A stretch of DNA of 64,000 nt from Arachidicoccus sp. BS20 (GTDB lineage: Bacteria > Bacteroidota > Bacteroidia > Chitinophagales > Chitinophagaceae). The DNA lies in the NCBI RefSeq assembly GCF_001659705.1, contig NZ_CP015971.1, positions 496,001 through 560,000 of the forward strand, read 5' to 3'. Each line of letters opens with the position of its first letter. Position 1 is the first letter of the stretch. Shown piece after piece: positions 38,251-46,011 of this stretch. Made by a program: the position numbers and the translations under genes. The notes under the pieces were generated by a model. It worked only from the letters and a program-made list of their open reading frames with translations. It was not told the origin of the DNA and made no database searches.

Positions 38251-39236
38251 TTGCAAGTTGAGCATTGCGGTAAAATCTTTGTTCCCGGATATAAAAATGA
38301 AGAAAGTTGCTTTGTCAAGGGCAAGCACGAGCCCATTATATCAGAGAGTTTGTTTTAGTTTTGGACGGCAGAAAACGGCAATACAGGCCTAAAACCGTAA
38401 CTAATCCGTCTTTCCCGTTACGGGGTTTCCTGACTTGTCCGGTATCTGACTGCGGCAAGGTACTTACGGGCAGTATGTCAAAGGGACGAAGCCGGTATTA
38501 TCCATATTACCACTGCCCCAGATCTTGTGCGGTGAACGGCGGTCATTGCCGTCTGAGAGCGGAGAAAATGAATGACTGGTTTGTAAAGGAAATCAAAAAA
38601 TATCTTCCCGAGCCTGAATTAGTGCCTGTCCATAAACACACTATTGTCGAATCGTGGCACGGCAAAACAGCAGACCGTCCAAATGAGAACAGAAAAATAC
38701 AGAGGGAAATTAAAGAATTGGAACAACGCTTGTCTTACACAATGGAACTACTTTCCGGCAAACAAATAGCGCCCGAAGATTATCGAAAAATGAGCGATGA
38801 CCTAAAAGATAAAATTGCTCGTTTAGCAGCAAAATTGTCCGCTATTAACGAAAATGAAAAAAATATCAGTGGTTTGCTGGATAAGGGGATAAGAAACCTG
38901 TTAAAACTGGAGGTAATATATGAAATGGGCGATATGGATAAAAAAAGGCGGGTCATTGGTTCGATCTTTCCGGAAAAATTCAGTTTTTCGGAATCCGGCG
39001 ATCGAACCGGCAGGCTCAATGAAGCCATTCGCCTGATATACACGCTGGATAAGGATTTCAGCAAAAATAAAAATGGGACAAGTAAAAATTTTGATTACTT
39101 GTCCCGTCAAGTCGTCCTCTCTGGTGTTTTTACGAACAATTTTGTGCATGATTTAAAGAGGTTATCGGGACGACGTGAAATGTCTTTTGCTGTTAAATCA
39201 AAGCGGAAATACAGATATAAAGACCAATACAAATGA
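38251..39236 (+). pseudogene. Large serine recombinase, 5'-truncated and frameshifted
   Basis: This is the C-terminal half of a large serine recombinase related to the intact one at 45999. A first frame (38266-38355) encodes 'CGKIFVPGYKNEESCFVKGK' and 'HEPIISESLF' and then hits TAG. The next frame resumes with 'VLDGRKRQYRPK'. Compared with the intact gene, 13 bases are missing at the switch. The zinc ribbon ('CPVSDCGKVL', 'YYHCPRSC') and the coiled coil follow, but the catalytic N-terminal domain and most of the recombinase domain are absent, so it cannot be active. It begins immediately behind the promoter region of the sigma factor. Confidence 0.85.
39063..39105 (-). terminator. Terminator embedded in the recombinase remnant
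   Basis: The 11-bp perfect stem GGGACAAGTAA/TTACTTGTCCC (39075-39105, 9-base loop) is followed on the minus strand by a T-rich run. It corresponds position by position to the tRNA terminator inside the intact recombinase gene at 47495-47536, with compensating changes in the stem. Confidence 0.65.
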
Positions 39237-39424
39237 TTTACGCATATTGTTGAACTAAATATTTTATTTCTCTAAAATATTGGCAACCTTAATTTTCAAT
39301 CAAGACTTATCTGTTATCGTATCACGGCTTTTTAAAAGTTCGAACCATGATTAAATATATTATCAAGACTTTCCATTGACTACTCGAATGCAATTATTAC
39401 AGTTCAGATTAATTTCAATCATAT

Positions 39425-40321
39425 TCAGTTTTCTGCAAGAAATAATAAAGTTTTAGGCTCTTTGCTTTTAAGGTACACTTCAACAGTAATCCATTTACTA
39501 AATAACTCTGTTGGGCTATATTTAAAATATACTGATACTATTTCGTCAATTACAACATGAGATTCTACTAAATAAGAAGTACATAACCAGACCAAAGCAT
39601 ATAATTTGACTTCATCATGTGTTGTTACAGCAGAATGTGAACCATGTGCTAACCTCGAAAGTTCACTATACAAATAACCGCGTAATTTTGAATCAAAGGG
39701 ATTAAATATACGTCGATATAATGCGTTCATACCATAATCTATTTTTTTATCTTTCAATAATGAATTGATTTCAGTATGCATAGACTTTATTTTTGCCAAC
39801 ACTTTGGATGGCTTTAAGGTACTAAACCAAAGCCTCTGGTATTCTTCTTCCACTATCCCACTGCCAGTATATTTTAGAAAAAAATCATAATCGAGAAGCG
39901 ATGCATATAATTGTGATGAATATTCAATATAACTCCTAAATAAGATAAGTGCTTGTAAATGGTTGCCGCTCTTTAATAAAGCCATATAAGAATTTAAAGT
40001 ATCACGTAACAATTTTGTTTGAATTGGCAGAAAATCTTTGGGTCTATTATCTTCTGCATCTTTAATCCAAAACCATACTTCCTTTAAATAAGAATGATTA
40101 ATTCTATTTTCAATATCCCGATAAATTGAGTATGTAAGAAAATAAGGTACAGCAAAAACACCGAAATAATCTTGTGATTCTTTTACATATTTATAATCAT
40201 TAATTGTAAAAGGAGCAAATTCTTTATTTGCCAGTATAGAACCTTGTCGGAAAGCATGATTAAGTTCATTAATTTCTAAAGCGATAAATTCATTTACTTC
40301 AATCCGATGATGTTGATTCAT
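39425..40321 (-). CDS. Hypothetical all-helical protein in the defence-like run, 298 aa
   Basis: I do not recognise the family. The protein is cytoplasmic and appears mainly alpha-helical. A central 'ALILFRSYIEYSSQLYASLLD' helix and a C-terminal 'YSELSRLAHGSHS' segment (residues 218-230) resemble the helix pairs of HEPN-like or DUF5677-like proteins, but the spacing R223-x2-H226 is shorter than the usual RX4-6H motif. It is the last gene of a five-gene minus-strand run ending in an AbiE pair, 94 bp after the next gene upstream. Confidence 0.6.
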   Translation of the reverse strand: MNQHHRIEVNEFIALEINELNHAFRQGSILANKEFAPFTINDYKYVKESQDYFGVFAVPYFLTYSIYRDIENRINHSYLKEVWFWIKDAEDNRPKDFLPIQTKLLRDTLNSYMALLKSGNHLQALILFRSYIEYSSQLYASLLDYDFFLKYTGSGIVEEEYQRLWFSTLKPSKVLAKIKSMHTEINSLLKDKKIDYGMNALYRRIFNPFDSKLRGYLYSELSRLAHGSHSAVTTHDEVKLYALVWLCTSYLVESHVVIDEIVSVYFKYSPTELFSKWITVEVYLKSKEPKTLLFLAEN

Positions 40322-40415
40322 ATAACTTAAAATTTATCCTTAAACGAAAAACTTTGTAGGATTAACAACCTACAATTATAATTATGTCATTGGTCAAAAA
40401 TATTCGCCCTTATTT

Positions 40416-41351
40416 TCAGTCAATCTTCATCCCATGATTATTATTGTCTTTTAAGAATTGTTTCAATTCTGGATGAAGTTTAGCAATTTTTGTGTCTATA
40501 AAATCTTGTATAAATGTGGCGATAAAATATTGACTTCCTTCCGGCGGTTCCATATTGCAATCCAAATAATCAAGGTAATCGGTAGAGCTTATTAAAGACG
40601 ATTCTGTCATTAGCAACACTACAAAGAAAAACGATAATGTATATGAAGCTCGAATAGTAATATTTTTCAAATGGGTTTCTAAATATTTGTTGTCTGCTGA
40701 TACAACGTTTTGAATTGAAAAACGAGTACCGTTACTGTGGACATAATTGTTTAATCTTTTCCTCAATGTTTCCCAATATTCCTGCAACTTATAATCAGTA
40801 AGAATTTTGTCTATATCTTTATTTTGCTTGAGAACCTTCATATAGTTTTCAAATTCCAGTTTCTTTTTTATTGGTCTTGGCAATTCGTTTACTGTATTAT
40901 TAAGCCATGCAGAAACAGCCTGCTCATCTTCTGATATGACATTATTAAATCTGAGATTTGAAAATAACTCTAAAAAATCAGCAGCATTTTTAACATTAAA
41001 ATCTTTCTTTAAATCATCTTCAATAAAAGGCTTCCTTAGGTTGATTATATTAAGCATGTAAACATACAATATAAGTTCATCACGCAATTTCCTCATCAGA
41101 GTATTTGCATCAGCGAAACTCCCAATAGAACAGCAAAGTTTTATACTACGTAAGGTTTGTACAGAGCTGTCAAGTAAAGTTGTATCTAATGTGTAAACAT
41201 TGCTATCGACAATCAAAGAAATAATACGACCATTATAGGAAACAAGCTCCGAGAAATCATTAAAAAAATCAATGAAGTAATCAAACTCGACTGAAAACTT
41301 TGTGTATTCTTCGGTATCAGCGATTTGCTTTTGCAAATTCTCAAAGCTCAT
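40416..41351 (-). CDS. Hypothetical HEPN-like protein, 311 aa
   Basis: A mainly helical cytoplasmic protein with 'LRKRLNNYVHSNGTRFS' at residues 197-212: R199-x5-H205 with polar residues between fits the RX4-6H active-site pattern of HEPN ribonucleases. Two hydrophobic stretches near residues 92-104 and 238-249 are more likely buried helices than membrane spans. The family is unknown to me. It follows the AbiJ-like gene by 27 bp, so they are probably cotranscribed. Confidence 0.6.
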   Translation of the reverse strand: MSFENLQKQIADTEEYTKFSVEFDYFIDFFNDFSELVSYNGRIISLIVDSNVYTLDTTLLDSSVQTLRSIKLCCSIGSFADANTLMRKLRDELILYVYMLNIINLRKPFIEDDLKKDFNVKNAADFLELFSNLRFNNVISEDEQAVSAWLNNTVNELPRPIKKKLEFENYMKVLKQNKDIDKILTDYKLQEYWETLRKRLNNYVHSNGTRFSIQNVVSADNKYLETHLKNITIRASYTLSFFFVVLLMTESSLISSTDYLDYLDCNMEPPEGSQYFIATFIQDFIDTKIAKLHPELKQFLKDNNNHGMKID

Positions 41352-41378
41352 AATTTAATATTTTTATCTTACGTTTTA

Positions 41379-42209
41379 TCAAAACGGTAAATCAATATTA
41401 TCAGTTTGCAGATTCTCAACATTAAGCTTTTTACCTAAATAAACCGCAATAGCTGATGTTACCTCAACTATTAATTCTGCTTCCAAATATTCAGGCTCTT
41501 GACCTTCTCTTAAATGCCTGCCTTGTTCGGAAGCAAACCCCCAAATTTTCGTAACCGCTTGGTCAAGTGGCGTTGGTATTGCACCGGGATATTTTTTCAT
41601 TAAATCCCCAATAGTAGATTTTTTATCACCGATTATTTCTCTTGTTACACATTCTAAACAAGCAAGTGAATGTTGTATCGCTCCAGTTATATCAGGTGTT
41701 GGTCGTCTTGATAAATCATTAAGTGCTTCTTTAATTTCAGTTTTAGCGGTTTGGAGTTTTGCTGTTTCGAGAACAGACACAACATTTGTGATTGCAGTTT
41801 CAAATACTTCATCACCACGAGTTTCTATTTGCTCATCTACAATTTTCCAACCTATTCCATTGATAATAAAATACTCGTTTATTTCATTAGTAAATTCTTC
41901 TTTTTCATGACTATCAAGTTTTTGAATTATTGCTTCGATTATATCATAGACTGAATACCAATCACAGCTATCCAAATGTTCTTTTACTTCATTATAAATA
42001 TTGGGGTATTGCGACCAATTATTTGTATCTGGTGGAATTTTCAAAACCCTCGTTGTTATAGCTCGTAAGTCAGATGGTTGTTTATTCAAATCATAGAAAG
42101 CCATGCTGATAAATCCTCGTAATCCTTCAGGAGCATCCTCTCTGATAGTTATTTCTTTCTCTTTAAAAGAACGTAATCCGTTTCGCTTTGAAAATATTTC
42201 TTTATTCAT
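41379..42209 (-). CDS. AbiJ-like abortive-infection protein (AbiJ-NTD4 plus HEPN-like C-terminus)
   Basis: The ATG at 42209 is preferred over a TTG four codons upstream. The 276-aa protein begins 'NKEIFSKRNG', followed by a charged segment and 'GLRGFISMAFYDL', as in the AbiJ N-terminal domain 4 of phage-defence proteins. From about residue 150 onward a helical region ('IQHSLACLECVTREIIGD', 'LDQAVTKIWGFASEQGRHLREG') fits the HEPN-like C-terminal domain of AbiJ proteins; the R-x4-6-H motif could be R-H-L-R-E-G or its neighbours and is not clear. It lies 43 bp after abiEii. Confidence 0.7.
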   Translation of the reverse strand: MNKEIFSKRNGLRSFKEKEITIREDAPEGLRGFISMAFYDLNKQPSDLRAITTRVLKIPPDTNNWSQYPNIYNEVKEHLDSCDWYSVYDIIEAIIQKLDSHEKEEFTNEINEYFIINGIGWKIVDEQIETRGDEVFETAITNVVSVLETAKLQTAKTEIKEALNDLSRRPTPDITGAIQHSLACLECVTREIIGDKKSTIGDLMKKYPGAIPTPLDQAVTKIWGFASEQGRHLREGQEPEYLEAELIVEVTSAIAVYLGKKLNVENLQTDNIDLPF

Positions 42210-42252
42210 TTTGCTAACCAATTTTATTCATTCACATTTTCTTGCAAGACTG

Positions 42253-43191
42253 TTATTCCGAAATATACTTGCATAGAAGTTCAAATGTCGCTACTGTGTT
42301 GTCATATTCAGGCAAAGAGCCGATGGCGTAAGACATACCTTTTACAAAACGGTCATACTCGTCAGGATATTTTTTATCGTTTTTTAGAATATTCAGCACA
42401 ATGTTGAACTTTTCTTTCATTTCAAGCCCTGCTATACTTTTGGCTCGATTATCATCTGCCTGAATAGTATATGTCAACAACGTTTTAAAATCAGGATAAT
42501 TGATAACTGTATTGTTCAGAAAATATAAGTCGTGCAAATGTCTTACGATATTTCTATCATCGGGATTCTCAACATTGTTCTTAATATCTTCTTCTCTTTG
42601 CGGAATACGCCATAGCAAAGCGCTGAATTTATCAGTGGCTATTTCTATTGAATTAGTGCAAGCTATGTTCAACACTTCCGGCGATTTGTGGGACAATTCA
42701 TTTACAAAAGAAGAAACAGAAAATACTTGTGCTTCTAAAAATAAATTACTCAATCTAAATTCAATCAACAGATGAGGACGTAAAGCGATTGATTGCGAAA
42801 ATAAAGTCGGATAATCCAGTTCAACAGAAAAGAAATGATTACTGTCCTTTGCAGCGATTTTGTCATCGTCAATATTAAATTCTGTTTTTAAATGAGTGAT
42901 AACTGCATTCTTAAAATCGGACAATATTTTCCTCTGTTGATTTTTGCTTTGTTCTTCGAGCAAATGGGTTTGTATTCTGAAATCAACGTCCTCAGAAAAT
43001 CTTTGGATGATGTTATGTGCTTTAGATAAAGCTGTGCCGCCCGAAAATATAATGTCAAAACCGGGATAAGAAAATTCATGGACTTTCTTCAATACCTGCA
43101 CCGCATACCAATCTTTCTCAACAAAAGCAGCGTTGATATTTTTTATCGCGGCTACTTCTTCCAACAGGTCTTTATCTTTAAACTCGTTCAT
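42253..43191 (-). CDS. AbiEii nucleotidyltransferase toxin
   Basis: The type IV toxin of 312 aa belongs to the nucleotidyltransferase fold of the DUF1814 family. Motif I is visible as 'FSGGTALSKAH' (Gly-Gly at 51-52) and is followed by the metal-binding acids in 'FSEDVDFRI' (D68 and D70). The start at 43191 (MNEFKDKD) is preferred over 43218; it overlaps the AbiEi gene by 14 bp. AbiE systems stop phage spread by nucleotidyl transfer to an essential RNA, as in MenT-type relatives. Confidence 0.92.
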   Translation of the reverse strand: MNEFKDKDLLEEVAAIKNINAAFVEKDWYAVQVLKKVHEFSYPGFDIIFSGGTALSKAHNIIQRFSEDVDFRIQTHLLEEQSKNQQRKILSDFKNAVITHLKTEFNIDDDKIAAKDSNHFFSVELDYPTLFSQSIALRPHLLIEFRLSNLFLEAQVFSVSSFVNELSHKSPEVLNIACTNSIEIATDKFSALLWRIPQREEDIKNNVENPDDRNIVRHLHDLYFLNNTVINYPDFKTLLTYTIQADDNRAKSIAGLEMKEKFNIVLNILKNDKKYPDEYDRFVKGMSYAIGSLPEYDNTVATFELLCKYISE

Positions 43192-43597
43192 AATAAATTG
43201 TGGCTTCCTTATAACCAATTTTACGGCTAAGCCTTGATTTTTCTATGCCAATCAGTCTGCCCGTGGGAATTTGAGTTGAACGTCCTTCCTGATAGTCTTT
43301 TTCTGCATTGGTCGGCAGTGTCTTTACGCCTAACTTTTGCAATGCTTCTTTTGCCAAAGCAGGAAGGGGCGCAACGGGAACAAGTTCGCCTGTGAGTTGC
43401 GAGGTCTTAGCTTTAGCATAGATACCATAGCCCAATTTTGCCAAATTTCCCTGTCGGGTAAGTTTAAGCAAAACTCTGCCTACTTGGTCATAACCGCCCA
43501 AATCTGCAAAATCTTCACGGATAAATACATTCGATTTCATCCTTTTTATTCTTGCCTTAATCTTATCTTCCAATGATTTGAAATTGCCCATTGTCAT
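43178..43597 (-). CDS. AbiEi-type antitoxin / repressor (DUF6088-like)
   Basis: The antitoxin of 139 aa has an N-terminal winged helix ('FIREDFADLGGYDQVGRVLLKL') and a short C-terminal domain ('LIGIEKSRLSRKIGYKEATIYYE'). The start is either ATG at 43597 or ATG at 43591; the frame also opens with a TTG at 43615, which lies inside a repeat and is not preferred. Proteins of this family neutralise AbiEii and repress their own promoter. Two 16-bp repeats lie directly upstream. Confidence 0.88.
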   Translation of the reverse strand: MTMGNFKSLEDKIKARIKRMKSNVFIREDFADLGGYDQVGRVLLKLTRQGNLAKLGYGIYAKAKTSQLTGELVPVAPLPALAKEALQKLGVKTLPTNAEKDYQEGRSTQIPTGRLIGIEKSRLSRKIGYKEATIYYERV

Positions 43598-43612
43598 CAG
43601 TATTAAACTTTG

Positions 43613-43652
43613 CAAAAATACGACAATTTTTAATTACAAAAATACGACAATT
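43613..43652 (-). promoter_or_regulatory. Direct repeats at the abiE promoter (candidate AbiEi operator)
   Basis: The 16-mer CAAAAATACGACAATT occurs twice, at 43613-43628 and 43637-43652, with a 24-bp period. On the minus strand each copy contains TATTTTTG, which fits the -7 promoter consensus TAnnTTTG. A repressor bound to the repeats would block the promoter, as expected for autoregulation by AbiEi. Confidence 0.6.
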
Positions 43653-43939
43653 ATGAATTGTTTTCGCATTTAATCTTTGTACCTTTTTTGTTTAGAGATG
43701 TCAATTATGTATTCTGAATTTATCAATACTTCTCTTTTTGTATTAAATTCCCATAATTTTAATTTGCATCCGTAATTTCTTCTTCGCAACCACAGAAAAG
43801 TAGTGATTATTTGCTTTCAGACTAAGGTGAAACAATAAAGAAATTCTACAATATCAGTAGCTTTGTAAATACCCTAAGCTAAATATTTGAACACCTTGTC
43901 ATTAAAATTATTAATATATCTTTTAATCCTAACAATAAA
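43653..43939. other. Intergenic region between divergent genes
   Basis: This AT-rich stretch separates the defence run from the plus-strand genes. TAGCTTTG at 43858-43865 fits the TAnnTTTG element and could serve the genes from 43940. Nothing else was seen. Confidence 0.4.
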
Positions 43940-44140
43940 ATGATTGAACAGCTAATTGCGGAGTTTACCCAGAAAATGACTTATGAGCGAATAAGTGGCA
44001 GCACGGCTCATGAAATCGAATTACAAAAGAGTTACATAGAAATACTAAATTATATCATTAGTGATTTAACATCGGCGATACGCGGAAGATACATATCGAA
44101 GGCGGCAGCCTGGCTTACCGGCAGAACCGTTATACGTTGA
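43940..44140 (+). CDS. Short hypothetical frame, likely a gene fragment
   Basis: This 66-codon frame starts with ATG. The first 42 residues or so look like genuine protein ('IAEFTQKMTYERISGSTAHE', then a helix). From about 44065 the frame runs out of phase through sequence that codes, in another frame, for the DUF3945-like remnant. The tail is therefore artefactual, and the start is probably the N-terminus of a gene cut by a deletion. Confidence 0.4.
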   Translation: MIEQLIAEFTQKMTYERISGSTAHEIELQKSYIEILNYIISDLTSAIRGRYISKAAAWLTGRTVIR

Positions 44141-44640
44141 AAGAAGGATATAACCTTTTATCGGGTAGGCCGGTACATAAACAGCTCGTAAGCAAAGAAG
44201 GCCGTCCTTTTGAGGCATGGGTCAAGCTGGATATGAAAAGCAAACTGGCAAACGGCAATTATGAAACTAATTTCTTTACGGATAAATACGGATTCAGCCT
44301 GGAAAAGACTTTAAAGGAATATCCGATTAAAGAATTGAGTAACACTAAATACACTATATCCTTAATAGAATCCCTGCACAGGGGCAATTTGCAGTCGGCA
44401 ACATTTGTACAAAAAGATGGAACGGAAGAAAAGTTATTTATTTCCCCGAATATTAAAATGAGTTCGCTGAATGTCTATGACGAAAACAAAAAGTTGATCC
44501 CTGTACAGCAACTGGTAGAAACAAATCTTATCTCCAAAGATTCGGGTGAGCGTTTACTTCAATCTGAAAAGCAAAGACAAGAACAAAAGCAGGATATAAC
44601 CGACGAACATAAGCAAAAGCATAAACAAAAAATCAGTTGA
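44065..44640 (+). pseudogene. 5'-truncated DUF3945-like conjugative-element gene
   Basis: The frame is open from 44065, directly behind a stop codon, and has no ATG. It reads 'GDTRKIHIEGGSLAYRQNRY' and 'TLKEGYNLLSGRPVHKQL', which resembles the middle of DUF3945/DUF4099-type proteins of Bacteroidota conjugative transposons, then a Lys/Gln-rich tail. The N-terminal part that these proteins normally have is missing. A TTG at 44137 could serve as an internal start, but the product would still lack the front of the domain. Confidence 0.65.
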
Positions 44641-44641
44641 G

Positions 44642-44926
44642 ATGGAGACGGCATCTTTCGCTTTATTGAACAAAGTGCAGGAAGACCTTCGGGTCGGCCC
44701 TGCACATATTTCGTTGATGGCGGCGATATTGAAATTGAATGAGGAACAGTCAAAAGGTTATTCCGTCCAGGTAACAGGCAGGATACTCCGCGGTATCGCC
44801 CATATCGGCGGCAAGGCGGCTTATTATCGCTATCTGTCGGACTTGCAGCGTTTCGGGTATATCAAGTATGTGCCGTTTTACAATCATAAGCGGGTGGGAA
44901 GAATTGAAATTTTAGTAAAAGCGTAA
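44642..44926 (+). CDS. Small winged-helix-like protein of a mobile element
   Basis: The 94-aa cytoplasmic protein has the pattern helix - 'SGRAAYYRYL-DL-RFGYIKY-P'-like end (here 'KAAYYRYLSDLQRFGYIKYVP'), which fits a winged-helix DNA-binding fold common near mobilisation genes of Bacteroidota elements. It starts 1 bp after the remnant's stop. The exact role is unknown. Confidence 0.6.
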   Translation: METASFALLNKVQEDLRVGPAHISLMAAILKLNEEQSKGYSVQVTGRILRGIAHIGGKAAYYRYLSDLQRFGYIKYVPFYNHKRVGRIEILVKA

Positions 44927-44955
44927 AAGATTAGTGAAGTTTTAAAATGTAGGAA

Positions 44956-45750
44956 ATGTCAGTTAATAAAAATAAGCAGGCGGTCATCGTTCAGTTAAAA
45001 AAAGACCGGCGCGCCGGTGCGAGATGGTGTGCGTTTAAAAATATGGCACGTATCCGTACGGAAGAAATAAAATGTTTCCACTCGTATATACAGGCGGCAA
45101 AGTTTTGTGAAACGGAGAACAAAAAAAGTAACGGAGTGTATAAAATCTGTGTTATTACGGATTTGCTGAACAGATTACAGTCGTACCCTGTAAAAGGCAA
45201 GCGAAGAATACCAACGGAAATAGCAAAGGCGATGCTTTGCAAAAAATACCCGCCCCTTTCTTTTCCGCTTTATATGGAGCATCAGCCTTGCGTTCCGGCG
45301 GACAGGTATTTCCCGGTTGTTTGGTACAGGGTTGTCAATCCGTTGGCGGATATTCCGCTGTGGCGGGTTTTGTTATCGGGTAATCGGAATACGGTTGTAT
45401 TCGGCAGTAAAGATTACTGTTCGGTATTGGACTATTTTATGAAACGCTGCAGCGAGGTCGATATGGCGGACAGCAGGGAGGAATTGAAATTGCAGGCAAG
45501 GATACACGATGCTTCTTTTGACAGGTATTTGGAACTGTACCGTTTTTATTACCATACAAGGCGCGGTTGTTATATGCTGGGTAAGAAGATAGAGGGAACA
45601 AAACCGTTTCTTTTACCGGTTACTTATTTTGCCAAATACAATCAAAGATTAAAGCGGTTGGAGTTTTTTGATGAATGCCTGAAAAAAATCGTTTCGGGAA
45701 AAATAATCGGAGAAATGAACGTGCAGTATTATGATACCGGTTGTTATTAA
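44956..45750 (+). CDS. Hypothetical protein of a mobile element, 264 aa
   Basis: I do not recognise this protein. It is basic, soluble, and rich in Tyr, Arg, Lys and Cys ('FYYHTRRGCYMLGKK'), which would fit nucleic-acid binding. It sits between a small DNA-binding-like gene and the terminator before the recombinase, in the same orientation, so it probably belongs to the element's accessory module. Confidence 0.65.
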   Translation: MSVNKNKQAVIVQLKKDRRAGARWCAFKNMARIRTEEIKCFHSYIQAAKFCETENKKSNGVYKICVITDLLNRLQSYPVKGKRRIPTEIAKAMLCKKYPPLSFPLYMEHQPCVPADRYFPVVWYRVVNPLADIPLWRVLLSGNRNTVVFGSKDYCSVLDYFMKRCSEVDMADSREELKLQARIHDASFDRYLELYRFYYHTRRGCYMLGKKIEGTKPFLLPVTYFAKYNQRLKRLEFFDECLKKIVSGKIIGEMNVQYYDTGCY

Positions 45751-45800
45751 ATGGTGAGCATCGCATTTCAAAAGGAATAATAAAAATCAATTGTTTATTT

Positions 45801-45830
45801 ACAACAGGCCCATAATGGGCTTGTTTTATT
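45801..45830 (+). terminator. Rho-independent terminator before the recombinase unit
   Basis: A 10-bp stem (803-812 with 816-825 of the 45-kb block, that is 45803-45812/45816-45825, one G-U pair) with a 3-base loop is followed by a T-run. It would end the 44-45.7 kb transcript. Confidence 0.7.
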
Positions 45831-45846
45831 AAAGGTAGTTGTGAGG

Positions 45847-46011
45847 ATGGAAAATGAGGAGAAGAAAAAGATTACCCCTGAAAAAGCGTTAGAAGTATTG
45901 AAGGCGGATGGTCTGGACGTAACATTGGAACAAGCCGAAAAAATTTTGGAAATTATGCGTAAATTAGCCAATATAGCCATCTCAAAATATTTACGAAAAT
46001 GTCAAAAATAG
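45847..46011 (+). CDS. 54-aa helical protein overlapping the recombinase start
   Basis: The frame starts with ATG at 45847 (a GTG two codons upstream is also in frame) and stops at 46009-46011, overlapping the recombinase ATG by 13 bp. The product is charged and predicted to be helical ('ITPEKALEVLKADGLDVTLE' and 'QAEKILEIMRKLA'), with no membrane segment. Translational coupling to the recombinase is likely. Its position would suit a partner or directionality factor of the recombinase, but this is only an inference. Confidence 0.65.
   Translation: MENEEKKKITPEKALEVLKADGLDVTLEQAEKILEIMRKLANIAISKYLRKCQK

Noticed and set aside
39111-39174. Possible decayed tRNA between the arms GTCGTCC and GGACGAC
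   Set aside because: No convincing D, anticodon or T arms could be placed and the length is about 10 bases short, so no tRNA is called; the arms are only mentioned as a lead.
39339-39347. TTCGAACCA shared with the T arm of tRNA-Pro, as a possible second attachment site
   Set aside because: Only 9 bases match, T-arm sequence is common, and the surrounding bases differ.
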